Source: Saprospiraceae bacterium
GTDB lineage: Bacteria > Bacteroidota > Bacteroidia > Chitinophagales > Saprospiraceae
NCBI GenBank assembly: GCA_020627535.1
Contig: JAHDGU010000005.1
Location: 124,001-188,000, forward strand
Direction of reading: 5' to 3'
Length of the DNA: 64,000 bases
Shown piece after piece: positions 17,883 through 27,283 of this stretch. Position numbers and translations under genes: made by a program. The number at the start of each line of letters is the position of its first letter. Positions within the stretch are counted from its first letter, which is position 1. Below the pieces are notes generated by a model, which ran no database searches, had not been told where the DNA came from, and was given only the letters and a program-made list of their open reading frames with translations.

Positions 17883-19042
17883 TCAAGCATATATTAAAAC
17901 TAATTTGGAACAAGCGGGGTAGCAATGCTCTCATGATCCTTGAGATATTACTCAGCTTCGTAGTTCTTTTTGTCATACTGGCATTTGTGTTTTTTAATAT
18001 GGAACGCGAGAAGTTGCCACTTGGCTTTGACTACGAGGATAAATGGCGTGTGAGCTTAGACGAATTGTACCAGCAGGACTCAGTTGTCATTGTGGAGGCA
18101 ATGACAAATTTGCAGCGTGAGTTTAGAGATATGGAAGAGGTCAAGTCGGTCACCTTTACCAAATTCATGACACCCTTTATCAATTCTGTTTGGCAGACAT
18201 CTAGCGACGAACATGGGTTTGAGATAGATGTACAGGTGGTAATGGTAGATCTTGACTTCATGAAGACGATGGGAATACAGATCAATGATGGTAGATGGTT
18301 TGATGAGCAAGACTTGAGTAGTGAGCAAGATCCTGTACTTGTCAATCAGAGATTTATGGACAAGTACTTTCCTGATAAGTCAATGCTCGATAGTACGCTG
18401 ATGATTAGTGGAGAGCACAAACTGATTGGTGTATTGGAGGACTATAGATATATGGGGGAGTTTTCGGAGCCTTGGGCGATGATGTTTGTGCTGGAGCCAT
18501 TTCATGAAAATCATCACTTTGCCATGTTGGATATGAAGGATGGTACTCCTGCTACCACAGAGCAGGAGATCGTAGCATTGGCAAATAGGTATACCAATCA
18601 GACTTCCTGTACAGTAGAGTATCTGGAAAAAGAGAGGGTTGATAATAATCGAGATCAGTGGATGATGATCTACGCACTCATGGCGATCTGTATATTCTTA
18701 TGCCTCAATGTAGCACTTGGCCTGTTTGGTGTATTATGGTACAATATCAGTCGCAGGAAGTCAGAAGTCGGATTAAGACAGGCGATGGGAGCACATGGCG
18801 GAGATATTTCTCGTCAGTTTATCGCGGAGATGTTAATACTTGCTGGTTTCGCATTGGTGATTGGACTATTTTTCGCCTTGCAGATTCCAATTCTCAATAT
18901 TACAGAATATGACGACAGCTTATTCTACAAGGCTGCGGCGTATGCGAGTGTTATCATTTTGGTCCTTGTATTTGTGTGTGCATTGCTTCCGAGTCTACAA
19001 GCTGCACGTATCAGACCGGCCACGACACTTAGAGAAGATTGA
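17879..19042 (+). CDS. ABC transporter permease, MacB/FtsX type (second)
   Basis: 387 residues with the same architecture as the gene before it: an N-terminal helix, a shorter periplasmic domain (about 45-255), and a C-terminal FtsX domain with ISRRKSEVGLRQAMGAHGGDISRQF. The pair probably forms a heterodimeric permease, unlike the homodimeric MacB of E. coli. Its end is followed by a 127-base spacer before the regulators. Confidence 0.9.
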   Translation: MIKHILKLIWNKRGSNALMILEILLSFVVLFVILAFVFFNMEREKLPLGFDYEDKWRVSLDELYQQDSVVIVEAMTNLQREFRDMEEVKSVTFTKFMTPFINSVWQTSSDEHGFEIDVQVVMVDLDFMKTMGIQINDGRWFDEQDLSSEQDPVLVNQRFMDKYFPDKSMLDSTLMISGEHKLIGVLEDYRYMGEFSEPWAMMFVLEPFHENHHFAMLDMKDGTPATTEQEIVALANRYTNQTSCTVEYLEKERVDNNRDQWMMIYALMAICIFLCLNVALGLFGVLWYNISRRKSEVGLRQAMGAHGGDISRQFIAEMLILAGFALVIGLFFALQIPILNITEYDDSLFYKAAAYASVIILVLVFVCALLPSLQAARIRPATTLRED

Positions 19043-19169
19043 TGTGATGGTGCATTACTAGTTGTGAAGAGCTTCGTTGAACTTGAACGATTCTTTTGTT
19101 CCAACTTATTCGTTCCAGAGCTTCAGAATGAATAGATGTATTACTATTAATTTCGAAACCTAATCAATC
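19043..19169. promoter_or_regulatory. Spacer with inverted repeats before the regulator pair
   Basis: The spacer holds TCGTT-N7-AACGA and GAACGA...TCGTTC dyads between about 19070 and 19120. They could be a weak attenuator or a binding site for the regulator downstream. No T-run terminator is visible, so read-through from the efflux genes is possible. Confidence 0.3.
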
Positions 19170-20531
19170 ATGTCGATGCCCAAGATACTGATAGTGGACG
19201 ATGATCGTGGAGTCTGTGCGAGTCTCAGTCTTTTACTGAGCAAAAGTGGCTATGAGGTGTACACTGTGCATCATCCGTCTGGGGTCGAGGAGGCGATCGT
19301 GGAATTTGATCCGCATGTGGTGTTGCTCGATATGAATTTTACCATTGATACGTCTGGCCGTCAAGGTTTGAGTTTGTTACGACAGATCCGTATGTGGAAC
19401 TCAAGGTGTAGCGTAATTTTAATGACTGGTTGGGCAACTGTTCAGCTTGCTGTGGAAGGTATGAAGCTCGGTGCGAGAGATTTCATCGCAAAACCTTGGG
19501 AGAATAAGGATTTGCTCCAATCAGTCAGAGACATCCTCCATCTTCATCATCCAGAGTCCCCCAAGGTAAGTAAGGAAGAAGAGCAGGAGTTCCGACAGCT
19601 TATCGGAGAGAGTGATGCGATCCAAGAGATCATGAACATTGTAAGAAATGTCGCACCCACTTCTGCGAGCGTTTTGATTACGGGAGAGTCGGGAGTGGGA
19701 AAGGAAATGGTGGCAGAAGCGATCCATGCTCATAGCAAGAGAAATGCTGAAGCCTTCGTGAAAGTCAATCTTGGTGCCGTGCCTACAGAGCTCTTTGAAA
19801 GTGAAATGTATGGTCACCGCAAAGGAGCATTCACCGGTGCTCATGAAGACCGAGATGGACGCTTTGCTTCGGCACAAAAGGGGACGATTTTTTTGGATGA
19901 GATAGGAGAGCTTGCTACCATTAATCAGGTGAAACTTCTGCGTGTGCTCCAAGAGAAGACTTTTGATCCAGTAGGTAGTGACAAGAGTATTAAGTCTGAT
20001 GTCAGGGTCATATCAGCGAGCAATAGATCTCTCCTGGATATGGTCAATGATGGAGAATTTCGAGAAGATTTATATTACCGCATCAATCTTATCCGAATCA
20101 ACATTCCAAGTCTTTCGGAGCGAAGAGAAGACATTCCTCTTTTGGTCAAGCACTTTTCTCGTCTCGTAGAGTCACTACATGACCTAGATGCCAAGTACAT
20201 CAGCCCAGAGGCGATCAAATGGTTGGCCATGCAAGACTATCCAGGCAATATTCGTCAGCTCAAAAATATCGTGGAAAGAACTATACTCTTGAGCGGTAGC
20301 AAAAGAGATATTGGTATCAAGGAATTTCAATCCTGTTTTGACAAAGCTGCTGGTAACAAGACAAGAGTGGATGGACTCAATTTGCAAGAACTCGAAATCA
20401 AAGCGATTGATACAGCACTCAGAAAATATAATCACTCCATAAGTGAGGCATCTAGGGCACTGGGCATTACAAGAAGTTCACTTTACCGGCGAATAGAGAA
20501 GTACGATATCAGACATGAGCCTCCGCGTTAA
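19170..20531 (+). CDS. NtrC-type sigma-54-dependent response regulator
   Basis: 453 residues in three domains. Receiver (about 4-120) with phospho-acceptor Asp in VVLLDMNF; AAA+ sigma-54 interaction domain (about 143-370) with Walker A GESGVGKE, the sigma-54-contacting GAFTGA loop and Walker B GTIFLDEIGEL; and a C-terminal Fis-type HTH (EASRALGITRSSLYRRIEK). Its stop overlaps the kinase start by 17 bases. The natural target is the efflux operon upstream, which has a -24/-12-like promoter. Confidence 0.95.
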   Translation: MSMPKILIVDDDRGVCASLSLLLSKSGYEVYTVHHPSGVEEAIVEFDPHVVLLDMNFTIDTSGRQGLSLLRQIRMWNSRCSVILMTGWATVQLAVEGMKLGARDFIAKPWENKDLLQSVRDILHLHHPESPKVSKEEEQEFRQLIGESDAIQEIMNIVRNVAPTSASVLITGESGVGKEMVAEAIHAHSKRNAEAFVKVNLGAVPTELFESEMYGHRKGAFTGAHEDRDGRFASAQKGTIFLDEIGELATINQVKLLRVLQEKTFDPVGSDKSIKSDVRVISASNRSLLDMVNDGEFREDLYYRINLIRINIPSLSERREDIPLLVKHFSRLVESLHDLDAKYISPEAIKWLAMQDYPGNIRQLKNIVERTILLSGSKRDIGIKEFQSCFDKAAGNKTRVDGLNLQELEIKAIDTALRKYNHSISEASRALGITRSSLYRRIEKYDIRHEPPR

Positions 20532-21807
20532 GTACATCCTATTCATCGGGGTGCTCCACGCGCTGCTATGCGTTTTGAGCTATCATCTATTTGATGAAAA
20601 TCGAGTTTACTTCTTGCTTGCGGAGCTCGGAATTCTCCTATCTCTATATCTCAGCTATTTGCTGTACAAAGCCATGATCAGGCCGATTGAGTACATGCTG
20701 GGCGGGACTGATGCCATCAAGGATGGAGACTTTACGATCAAATATCTGGAGACTGGATCTACTGAGATGGACAAGTTGATCCGAGTCTACAATCTGATGA
20801 TCGATAGACTCCGAGAGGAGCGTGTCAATTCAGAAGAAAAGACACAGTTTGTCCATCGGCTCATAGATTCTTCACCTATGGGCATCATCTTGACAGACTA
20901 TGATGGACGTATCAGTGAATACAATAACGCTGCAAGTGAATTACTAGATCTACAAGATGATGATATTGGACAAAAGCTCGCTGAATCTTCTACGACGATC
21001 CTATCATCTCTTGCCAAACTGGAAATAGGTCATTCAGAGATATTGACATCAGATGGAGTGATCAAGTACAAGTGTCAGGTAGGACAAGCGGTTCATCAAG
21101 GATTTATGCGTCGATTCTATCTGATAGATAATATGTCAGTAGAACTCCTCAGATCAGAAAAAGAGGCCTATGGCAAGGTGATCCGTATGATGGCACACGA
21201 GGTCAATAATAGTATGGGCGCGATCAACTCGATACTCGATACAGTCAGCGACTTCGCTCTTGCCGATGAAGATGATAAGGACTACAGAGATTCTCTTTTG
21301 ATAGCTAAGGAGCGAAACGAGGGGCTTTCCAAGTTTATGTCCAATTATGCTTCGATTCTCAGGTTGCCAGAACCAACAATGACCAAGATCGACATGTCTG
21401 TAGAGCTTAGAAAGGCGGCGCAGCTCTATAGCAGCCGAGCTGCAGCCAGAGCGATAGACTTTGACTACGAACTTTCAGAGTCTTGTATGGTCCATGCAGA
21501 TCCAGTGCTTTTAGCACAAGCATTTTCCAATATTATCAAAAATGCTATCGAGTCCATAGGTGCAGACGGTCGTATGAGATTTGTCCTGAAAGCTGATCCG
21601 ATGCAAATCATCATCTCTGATAATGGGAAAGGAATCAGCAGCGAAGCTGCAAAAAATATCTTCAAACCATTTTTTAGCACCAAGCCAGAGGGCCAAGGTG
21701 TAGGACTCATGGTGATACGTGAAGTCATGCAGGCTCACGACTATCAATTCAGCCTCAAGACGGATCATACCACGGGCTGGACACATTTTAGGATTTCGGA
21801 ATCTTGA
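20515..21807 (+). CDS. Sensor histidine kinase, partner of the NtrC-type regulator
   Basis: 430 residues. Two membrane helices in the first 60 residues with almost no periplasmic loop between them, a HAMP-like linker (about 60-100), a PAS domain (about 115-205), phospho-acceptor His in MMAHEVNNSMGAIN near residue 227, and an ATPase domain with N box (NIIKNAIES), G1 (ISDNGKGIS), F box (FKPFFSTK) and G2 (GQGVGLMV). The minimal extracytoplasmic part suggests it senses a membrane or cytoplasmic cue. Confidence 0.95.
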   Translation: MSLRVKYILFIGVLHALLCVLSYHLFDENRVYFLLAELGILLSLYLSYLLYKAMIRPIEYMLGGTDAIKDGDFTIKYLETGSTEMDKLIRVYNLMIDRLREERVNSEEKTQFVHRLIDSSPMGIILTDYDGRISEYNNAASELLDLQDDDIGQKLAESSTTILSSLAKLEIGHSEILTSDGVIKYKCQVGQAVHQGFMRRFYLIDNMSVELLRSEKEAYGKVIRMMAHEVNNSMGAINSILDTVSDFALADEDDKDYRDSLLIAKERNEGLSKFMSNYASILRLPEPTMTKIDMSVELRKAAQLYSSRAAARAIDFDYELSESCMVHADPVLLAQAFSNIIKNAIESIGADGRMRFVLKADPMQIIISDNGKGISSEAAKNIFKPFFSTKPEGQGVGLMVIREVMQAHDYQFSLKTDHTTGWTHFRISES

Positions 21808-21919
21808 GCATCTGTGTAGGATTTATTCAGCGCGCTATGTATTGGTTATGCAGAATTATTTTGCTAGTGATTAGTTTTTCTTAATTCCGAGAGTTTGTAT
21901 TGTTCTGGTCAAAAAGAAA

Positions 21920-21953
21920 GGGATCCAAACTTGATGTCTGGATCCCTTTTTTT
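21920..21953. terminator. Strong terminator between convergent genes
   Basis: GGGATCCA and TGGATCCC form a perfect eight-base stem with an 11-base loop, followed by seven T residues on the plus strand. An A-rich stretch on the other side may let it also act for the minus-strand gene. Confidence 0.85.
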
Positions 21954-21978
21954 AAAAGGTTTGATTTTATCGGGAGAT

Positions 21979-22644
21979 CTAGTGATTCTCTGATTTTGTA
22001 TATGCGAGTCTTCTAGAGGCTTTTCTCATGAGTACATTGATCAGGTCTTCTGGAGTAGAGCCATATGATCCGGTAATACGTTTATTATAGTTCCAGAGCA
22101 ATTCGCCATCCGTGCCATTATTCACACTCATATTGACTTCGGCCCCATTGGTGCTTCCCCATGCGCCAAATAATACTCCTAGAGCAACAGAAGCGCCTTC
22201 TGACATTGGCTTATCTGTGGAAAACGTACCCATGATCACTGCGTCAACACCTAGAATCTCAGCAAGATTTTCTGGAAGCTGATTTTCAATATTATCATAG
22301 TCGATTCCTTGTTCACTGAGAATGGCATTGGTTCTGCGAGGTTCTTGGACTTCTATGCGAAGCTTTCCGCGCTTCTTTCTTTTCAAAAACCAGCTGTACA
22401 TGCCTTCTTGCAATCCAAGTGATTCATTCATTTCCATGTCATAGAGATCTTCATCCGTGACTTTCTCGCGTTGCTTGGGGCGCAATTGTATATCAGTCTT
22501 AAAGGGAATGATCGCAATCTTGTCATGATCACGCGCAATATCGTCAAATGCAGGATTGACGTACAGATTGGTCTGGGCTGAGGCGACAGTGGCTACTAAG
22601 GAGAATAGTACTGCGGAAAAAAGGAGTTGAACGAGCTTTTTCAT
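21979..22644 (-). CDS. Secreted CsgG/DUF799-like protein
   Basis: I start at ATG 22644 (221 residues), which gives a clean signal peptide (MKKLVQLLFSAVLFSLVATVASAQ); the open frame to 22719 adds a non-signal leader. The mature part (HDKIAIIPFKTDIQL, then EILGVDAVIMGTFST, then DGELLWNYNKRITG) follows the pattern of CsgG-related proteins that assemble or monitor envelope lipoproteins. The Cys needed for lipidation is absent. Function is not established. Confidence 0.6.
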   Translation of the reverse strand: MKKLVQLLFSAVLFSLVATVASAQTNLYVNPAFDDIARDHDKIAIIPFKTDIQLRPKQREKVTDEDLYDMEMNESLGLQEGMYSWFLKRKKRGKLRIEVQEPRRTNAILSEQGIDYDNIENQLPENLAEILGVDAVIMGTFSTDKPMSEGASVALGVLFGAWGSTNGAEVNMSVNNGTDGELLWNYNKRITGSYGSTPEDLINVLMRKASRRLAYTKSENH

Positions 22645-22784
22645 GCTTCTGTGGTTTTGGTGATTGTCTTGTATCAAACTTACCCTATTCACAGCGTGAG
22701 GACGCCATTTGTTCGACACCCTAATATATTTTTAAAAACTGTGGCCTTGTCGATAAGACTTTGTTAACGACTAGGATGGCAATC

Positions 22785-23525
22785 TTACAGTTTCCTCACC
22801 CATATATTCCTGAAACTCACAGGATTGCCGTGATCTTGAATCATGAGTGATGCCTCATCATGAGCTTTGTTTTGAGGAAATCCGATGTACTCCGTCGTAC
22901 CCAGTACTTCACGATGATTTTGTATCAGCACACCATTGTGTAAGACTGTCAGATAAGCACTGCGTACTTTGACACCGTCATCATTGAAGACAGGAGCCTC
23001 AAAGATGATGTCGTAAGTCTGCCATTCGTTTGTAGGATTCATGGCATTGACCAGTGGCATATATTGTTTGTAGATTGCACCGGCTTGTCCATTGCTATAG
23101 GTGCGATTTTGATAGGAGTCCAGAATTTGCACTTCATAGCGCTCCATAAAAAATATTCCACTATTCCCTCTGCCTTGACCTTCGCCTTCAACAATTTGTG
23201 GAGCTCTCCACTCCATATGAAGCTGCACACTGCCAAACTGTTTTTTGGTCTTAATGTCACCAGTGCCGGCATTTACGGTCATCACACCATTGTCAAAGTT
23301 CCACTCTGCCTCACCGTCGGTTTTTCTTGATTTCCATTCACTCAGGCCCTGTTTGCCCAGGAGGATAATGGCATCGGAGGGTACATGATTTGTGCTGCTC
23401 ACTCCTTCTACGACTCGAGGTTCAGGCTCCCATACCTCACTCGCTTCGGGTTGAGTAATTTGTGCAGAGCAAGCACTCAATATGCTTACGGTCAATAATG
23501 TGATAAGGGCGATATGATTTTTCAT
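22785..23525 (-). CDS. DUF1080 lipoprotein, likely 3-keto-glycoside hydrolase family
   Basis: Start ATG 23525 gives 246 residues and a lipobox (SILSAC). The DUF1080 jelly-roll domain is clear: EWNFDNGVMTVNAG, QLHMEWRAPQ, GNSGIFFMERYEVQILDS and GNPVSFRNIWVR. Known members act on 3-keto-disaccharides or bind glycans. It is followed in reading order by none, but preceded by an isomerase/epimerase and a Gfo/Idh dehydrogenase, the usual partners in keto-sugar processing. Confidence 0.88.
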   Translation of the reverse strand: MKNHIALITLLTVSILSACSAQITQPEASEVWEPEPRVVEGVSSTNHVPSDAIILLGKQGLSEWKSRKTDGEAEWNFDNGVMTVNAGTGDIKTKKQFGSVQLHMEWRAPQIVEGEGQGRGNSGIFFMERYEVQILDSYQNRTYSNGQAGAIYKQYMPLVNAMNPTNEWQTYDIIFEAPVFNDDGVKVRSAYLTVLHNGVLIQNHREVLGTTEYIGFPQNKAHDEASLMIQDHGNPVSFRNIWVRKL

Positions 23526-23538
23526 CAATGAATTTGAT

Positions 23539-24594
23539 TTATGATAGTCCGAGTATTTTACGATTAAATGCTTCGTCAGCGTCGACACCTGCAAAGTCAT
23601 CAAAGCTCTTTTTCGCGACAGCGATCAGGTGGTCAGAAATAAAAGGCGCGCCTTCTTGAGCACCTTGTTCAGAATCCTTGATGCAGCATTCCCATTCCAT
23701 GACAGCCCAGCCGTCATAGCCATATTGGGTCAATTTACTAAATATAGAAACGAAGTCAATCTCACCATCACCTAATGAGCGGAATCGACCCGCACGATTT
23801 GCCCAATCTTGATATCCTCCGTAGACTCCAACTTTTCCGCTTGGATTAAATTCTGCGTCCTTTACGTGAAACATCTTGATGTGCTCGTGATAGATGTCGA
23901 TGAACTGTAAATAATCCAATTGCTGAAGCACAAAATGGCTTGGGTCATAGAGAATTTTGACGCGGTCATGATTCCCGCATGCCTCTCGGAACATTTCCCA
24001 AGTGATACCGTCATGGAGGTCTTCTCCAGGATGAATTTCATAGCATAAATCCACACCACAGGTATCAGCATGATCTAATATTGGCAGCCACCGATCTGCT
24101 AATTCTTTAAATCCAACTTCTACCAGTCCAGCAGGTCGCTGCGGCCAAGGATACATCATCGGCCATAGCAGGGCACCGCTAAATGTCGCGTGGACATCAA
24201 TGCCCAGATTGTGACTAGCGCTGATGGCTTTTTTGACTTGATCAATGGCCCAGTCTGTTCGCGCTGTTGGCTTACCATGGACGGCTGCTGGCGCAAATGC
24301 ATCAAACATCTGATCATAGACCGGATGAACTGCCACCAGCTGACCCTGAAGATGAGTACTGAGCTCCGTAATTTCTAGGCCATGCGCTGAGATTTTTCCT
24401 TTGAGTTCATCACAATAGTCTTTGCTCTCGGCGGCTTTAGCGAGATCAATCAAGCGCGATTCCCAGGTCGGAATTTGTATGCCCTTGTACCCGAGCCCCG
24501 CCATGTATTCACATATACTATCGAGTGAATTAAATGGTGCTTCATCACCCATAAACTGTGCGAGAAATACTGCTGGTCCTTTGATATTTTTCAT
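23539..24594 (-). CDS. Sugar phosphate isomerase/epimerase (AP endonuclease 2 fold)
   Basis: 351-residue TIM-barrel protein. Typical blocks are GYKGIQIPTWESRLID, AVHPVYDQMFDAF, the metal-ligand Glu in DLCYEIHPGEDLHDG, KILYDPSHFVLQQ and MFHVKDAEF. It probably interconverts or epimerises the sugar handled by its neighbours. The 13-base gap to the DUF1080 gene and 49-base gap to the dehydrogenase gene suggest one transcript. A 16-base hairpin motif lies in the 3-prime part (23609). Confidence 0.88.
   Translation of the reverse strand: MKNIKGPAVFLAQFMGDEAPFNSLDSICEYMAGLGYKGIQIPTWESRLIDLAKAAESKDYCDELKGKISAHGLEITELSTHLQGQLVAVHPVYDQMFDAFAPAAVHGKPTARTDWAIDQVKKAISASHNLGIDVHATFSGALLWPMMYPWPQRPAGLVEVGFKELADRWLPILDHADTCGVDLCYEIHPGEDLHDGITWEMFREACGNHDRVKILYDPSHFVLQQLDYLQFIDIYHEHIKMFHVKDAEFNPSGKVGVYGGYQDWANRAGRFRSLGDGEIDFVSIFSKLTQYGYDGWAVMEWECCIKDSEQGAQEGAPFISDHLIAVAKKSFDDFAGVDADEAFNRKILGLS
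23609..23624 (-). repeat. Iterated hairpin TCGC-TGTC-GCGA-AAAA
   Basis: Late in the isomerase/epimerase gene, on its coding strand, over codons for IAVAKK. Confidence 0.65.
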
Positions 24595-24614
24595 GAATAT
24601 TTATCCTTGCTAAA

Positions 24615-24630
24615 TCGCTTTCGCGAAAAT
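24615..24630 (+). repeat. Iterated hairpin TCGC-TTTC-GCGA-AAAT
   Basis: One of two copies outside genes; it sits in the spacer between the Gfo/Idh gene and the isomerase gene. Confidence 0.7.
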
Positions 24631-24643
24631 TATTTGCTTCAAA

Positions 24644-25795
24644 TTAAAATGCTGTCCACTTTGCATCGCTTTCTGCAGATTCGATCACTGCATCAATAAA
24701 GCGCATACCTCTTACGCCGTCTTCTATCGTGGGGAAATCGTGATCCATATCTGAGCTGCTTACACCTGCCGCTTGTGCTTTCACCGCTTTGGAGAAATTT
24801 TTATAAATATTGGCAAAGGCCTCAATAAATCCTTCAGGATGACCAGCTGGTAGTCGTGTAGCCGCTTGTGCTGCAGTAGATAATTCACCCACGCCTGTGC
24901 GTAGCACTTTCATCGGTCCATCTATCTCACGGACGACGAGATTATTTGGAGCCATCTGAGACCAGTCAATACCACATTTTTCTCCGTAGACGCGGATCCT
25001 GAGATTGTTTTCTTCACCGACAGCGATCTGACTGGCGAATAATATTCCTTTGGCACCATCTTCCATTTTTAGGAGTATAGCGCCATCATCATCGAGCCGA
25101 CGCCCAGGGACAAAGATGTTGAGATCAGCACAGAGATGAGTGATCTTGAGACCAGTGATATATTCTGCGAGATTCTCAGCATGCGTGCCGATATCACCCA
25201 TGCATCCAGCCTTACCACTTTTGCTTGGATCCGTACGCCAGCTGGCTTGCTTCTGACCTGATTCCTCAAGTCGAGTTGCTAGCCATCCTTGTGGATATTC
25301 TACCACCACGCGCCGGATCTTACCAAGAGCACCAGATCTTACCATGGACTTTGCTTGGCGTACCATCGGGTAGCCAGTGTAGTTGTGTGTGAGAGCGAAG
25401 ATGAGCGAATTGTCATCATAGATCTTTTGCAGCTCCTCTGCCTCCTCCAGACTGAAGGTGACAGGCTTATCACACACCACATGAAAGCCCGACTGCAGAG
25501 CCATCTTCGCAGGCTCAAAGTGCAGATGATTTGGTGTGACGATGGAGACAAAATCCATGCGCTCGCCCTCGGGGAGCTTTTGCTCCGCAGCAAACATCTC
25601 TTGGTAGCTGCCATAGCATCGATCGGCGGGCAAGTAGAGCGCTTCTCCTGATTTCTTAGACTTCTCTGGACTACTACTGAAGGCGCCACACACCAGTTCG
25701 ATCTCACCATCTAGCCTGGATGCCATGCGATGCACATCTCCGATGAAGGCTCCGAGGCCACCACCGACCATTCCCATTCTGAGTTTTCGATTCAT
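24644..25795 (-). CDS. Gfo/Idh/MocA family oxidoreductase
   Basis: 383 residues. NAD(P)-binding Rossmann motif near the N-terminus ([13 protein letters not shown]), then the family motif [15 protein letters not shown] with the conserved Lys, and the C-terminal substrate domain containing the [19 protein letters not shown] block. It would oxidise a sugar hydroxyl or reduce a keto sugar. As the first gene of the three-gene cluster it probably sets up the substrate for the isomerase and DUF1080 proteins. Confidence 0.93.
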   Translation of the reverse strand: MNRKLRMGMVGGGLGAFIGDVHRMASRLDGEIELVCGAFSSSPEKSKKSGEALYLPADRCYGSYQEMFAAEQKLPEGERMDFVSIVTPNHLHFEPAKMALQSGFHVVCDKPVTFSLEEAEELQKIYDDNSLIFALTHNYTGYPMVRQAKSMVRSGALGKIRRVVVEYPQGWLATRLEESGQKQASWRTDPSKSGKAGCMGDIGTHAENLAEYITGLKITHLCADLNIFVPGRRLDDDGAILLKMEDGAKGILFASQIAVGEENNLRIRVYGEKCGIDWSQMAPNNLVVREIDGPMKVLRTGVGELSTAAQAATRLPAGHPEGFIEAFANIYKNFSKAVKAQAAGVSSSDMDHDFPTIEDGVRGMRFIDAVIESAESDAKWTAF

Positions 25796-25880
25796 CTCTT
25801 CGCGTTGATTGGTGTCGAAGGTACAAAATGAAGGAGGAATGAGTGCGCCTCTCAGGGCGGGATAGCCGACTTAAATATGA

Positions 25881-26669
25881 CTACAAACTTGCCAACTTGA
25901 GCTTGTCTCCGATCTTGATCACAGATCCAGCAGGACTCACGAGGTTCATATATCGCCCCATCCAGATCTTACGATGCCTTCGGCGATATTGACTCAGAGT
26001 TGCTAGAGGCTCTAGGCCTTGCACACCTGTCGCTGGATCTAGGGTCGTGATTTTGCATCTTGCGCAGGACTTATTGATCTGAAACTGCTGATCTCCGATG
26101 CTCAGATCCTTCCACTCGTCCTCAGCATAGGCATCGGCACCACTCACCACGATATTGGGTCGGAAGCGAAGCATCTCTATCTCATGACCCACACGTCTGC
26201 TGAGATCATCGACAGATGACTCACTCATCAGCAGGTACTGACTGCTATCGGAGTAGTCCACAGCATGATCTGGTGCTGTCCTTACACGTCGTGCCATGTC
26301 ATCCGTAGACTGGACGAGCTTAAGAGCTCTATCGAGACAAGCACTGAACCAAGCGGATGCGTCCTCCAGTACGATCCCCGTGACATCATGCTCCCATACT
26401 TTCGTCTCGATGCTTTGACCAGAGGCTTGAGCTTTTTGCAAGACGAGTTCATCATCTTGCCATCTCACCAGGATAGAATCTCCTCGATCCTCTAGACCAA
26501 ACTGCGTGAGCTCTGGCAGCTCTCGCAAGGTGACGAATCTGTCATCCGAGTCTAGAAGCATCCAGTGGCGATCATGCAGAAGTCCTCTCTCTCCCAGCAC
26601 TGCTGAGCTGCATGATATCGCGGGTAAGGACTTGATCGGGTAGTAGAAGATCTGGGATACTTTGATCAT
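25881..26669 (-). CDS. MOSC domain protein
   Basis: 262 residues: an N-terminal MOSC_N beta-barrel (about 1-105: FYYPIKSLPAISCSSA, LLHDRHWMLLD) and a MOSC domain containing the reactive-cysteine block NKSCARCKITTLDPATG near residues 205-222. MOSC proteins carry sulfur or molybdenum cofactor, often for N-hydroxylated substrate reduction. No molybdenum-cofactor gene is adjacent. Confidence 0.9.
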   Translation of the reverse strand: MIKVSQIFYYPIKSLPAISCSSAVLGERGLLHDRHWMLLDSDDRFVTLRELPELTQFGLEDRGDSILVRWQDDELVLQKAQASGQSIETKVWEHDVTGIVLEDASAWFSACLDRALKLVQSTDDMARRVRTAPDHAVDYSDSSQYLLMSESSVDDLSRRVGHEIEMLRFRPNIVVSGADAYAEDEWKDLSIGDQQFQINKSCARCKITTLDPATGVQGLEPLATLSQYRRRHRKIWMGRYMNLVSPAGSVIKIGDKLKLASL

Positions 26670-26672
26670 ATC

Positions 26673-26765
26673 TCAAACATAAGATTCATTTGCTTCGCCC
26701 TTCAAAGATCCCACCAGTTCATCAAGAGCTTTGCTTGGTAGCTCTTCTGGTAGTCCATGGATCAA
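26673..26765 (-). CDS. Possible 30-residue open frame after the helical-repeat gene
   Basis: A TTG-started frame reads MIHGLPEELPSKALDELV... and ends ...NESYV. It is open upstream to 26809 and has coding-like codon use. It overlaps the end of the gene at 26762-27283 in another frame. It could be a tiny gene, or the true C-terminus of that protein after a frameshift, or chance. Confidence 0.25.
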   Translation of the reverse strand: MIHGLPEELPSKALDELVGSLKGEANESYV

Positions 26766-27283
26766 TAGCTCATCTTGTGGCCCAATCCATATTTCATCAA
26801 TAGCTTCTCACAGCTCCGCTTGATCCCTGGTGTGAGCGGCTTGATGTACTCTGCTGCGAGCAGATAGTCTAGCTCATCCGCCAGCTCAGGATACTCAGAA
26901 AGATAGGATAGGAGGATGCGCAGTGATATGATCCTTACGCTTGGGCTCTTGTCCAGATCTTGCCAGATCTCGGCGCAGTGATCAAAAAGATCTCCTTCTA
27001 GATCCCCAGGAACCTTCATTTTCTCGAGGAGCTTCAGACATTCGCGCTGATGACCGTCTTTCATCTCGGGTAGATTGCTGATCATCGTCTTGAGATGTGG
27101 TGCGAGGTAAGGACTATTTTTCTTCATCACCCAGGTCATGAGCCAGGCAGCTCTCCAGGAGATATCCGTTTCTATTAGAGCTGCCTTTTCGGCCAGATAC
27201 GCTTTTTCTTGAGGCCTTTCGGCCAAATGCTCCAGCAAGACTTCCTTGGGATGGCGGACGCGGATGAGATCTTCTATGCTCAT
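26762..27283 (-). CDS. Helical-repeat protein, function unknown
   Basis: 173 residues made of about five helix pairs in the HEAT/ARM style (ISWRAAWLMTWVMKKN, PYLAPHLKTMISNLPEM, SVRIISLRILLSYLSEYPEL). No catalytic motif or signal peptide was seen. Such solenoids usually bind a protein or nucleic acid partner. Its start overlaps the stop of the DJ-1-like gene upstream by four bases (ATGA), so they are probably co-translated. Confidence 0.6.
   Translation of the reverse strand: MSIEDLIRVRHPKEVLLEHLAERPQEKAYLAEKAALIETDISWRAAWLMTWVMKKNSPYLAPHLKTMISNLPEMKDGHQRECLKLLEKMKVPGDLEGDLFDHCAEIWQDLDKSPSVRIISLRILLSYLSEYPELADELDYLLAAEYIKPLTPGIKRSCEKLLMKYGLGHKMSY
27213..27228 (+). repeat. Iterated hairpin GGCC-TTTC-GGCC-AAAT
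   Basis: Within the helical-repeat gene, antisense to it, over codons LAERPQ near its N-terminus. Confidence 0.7.
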
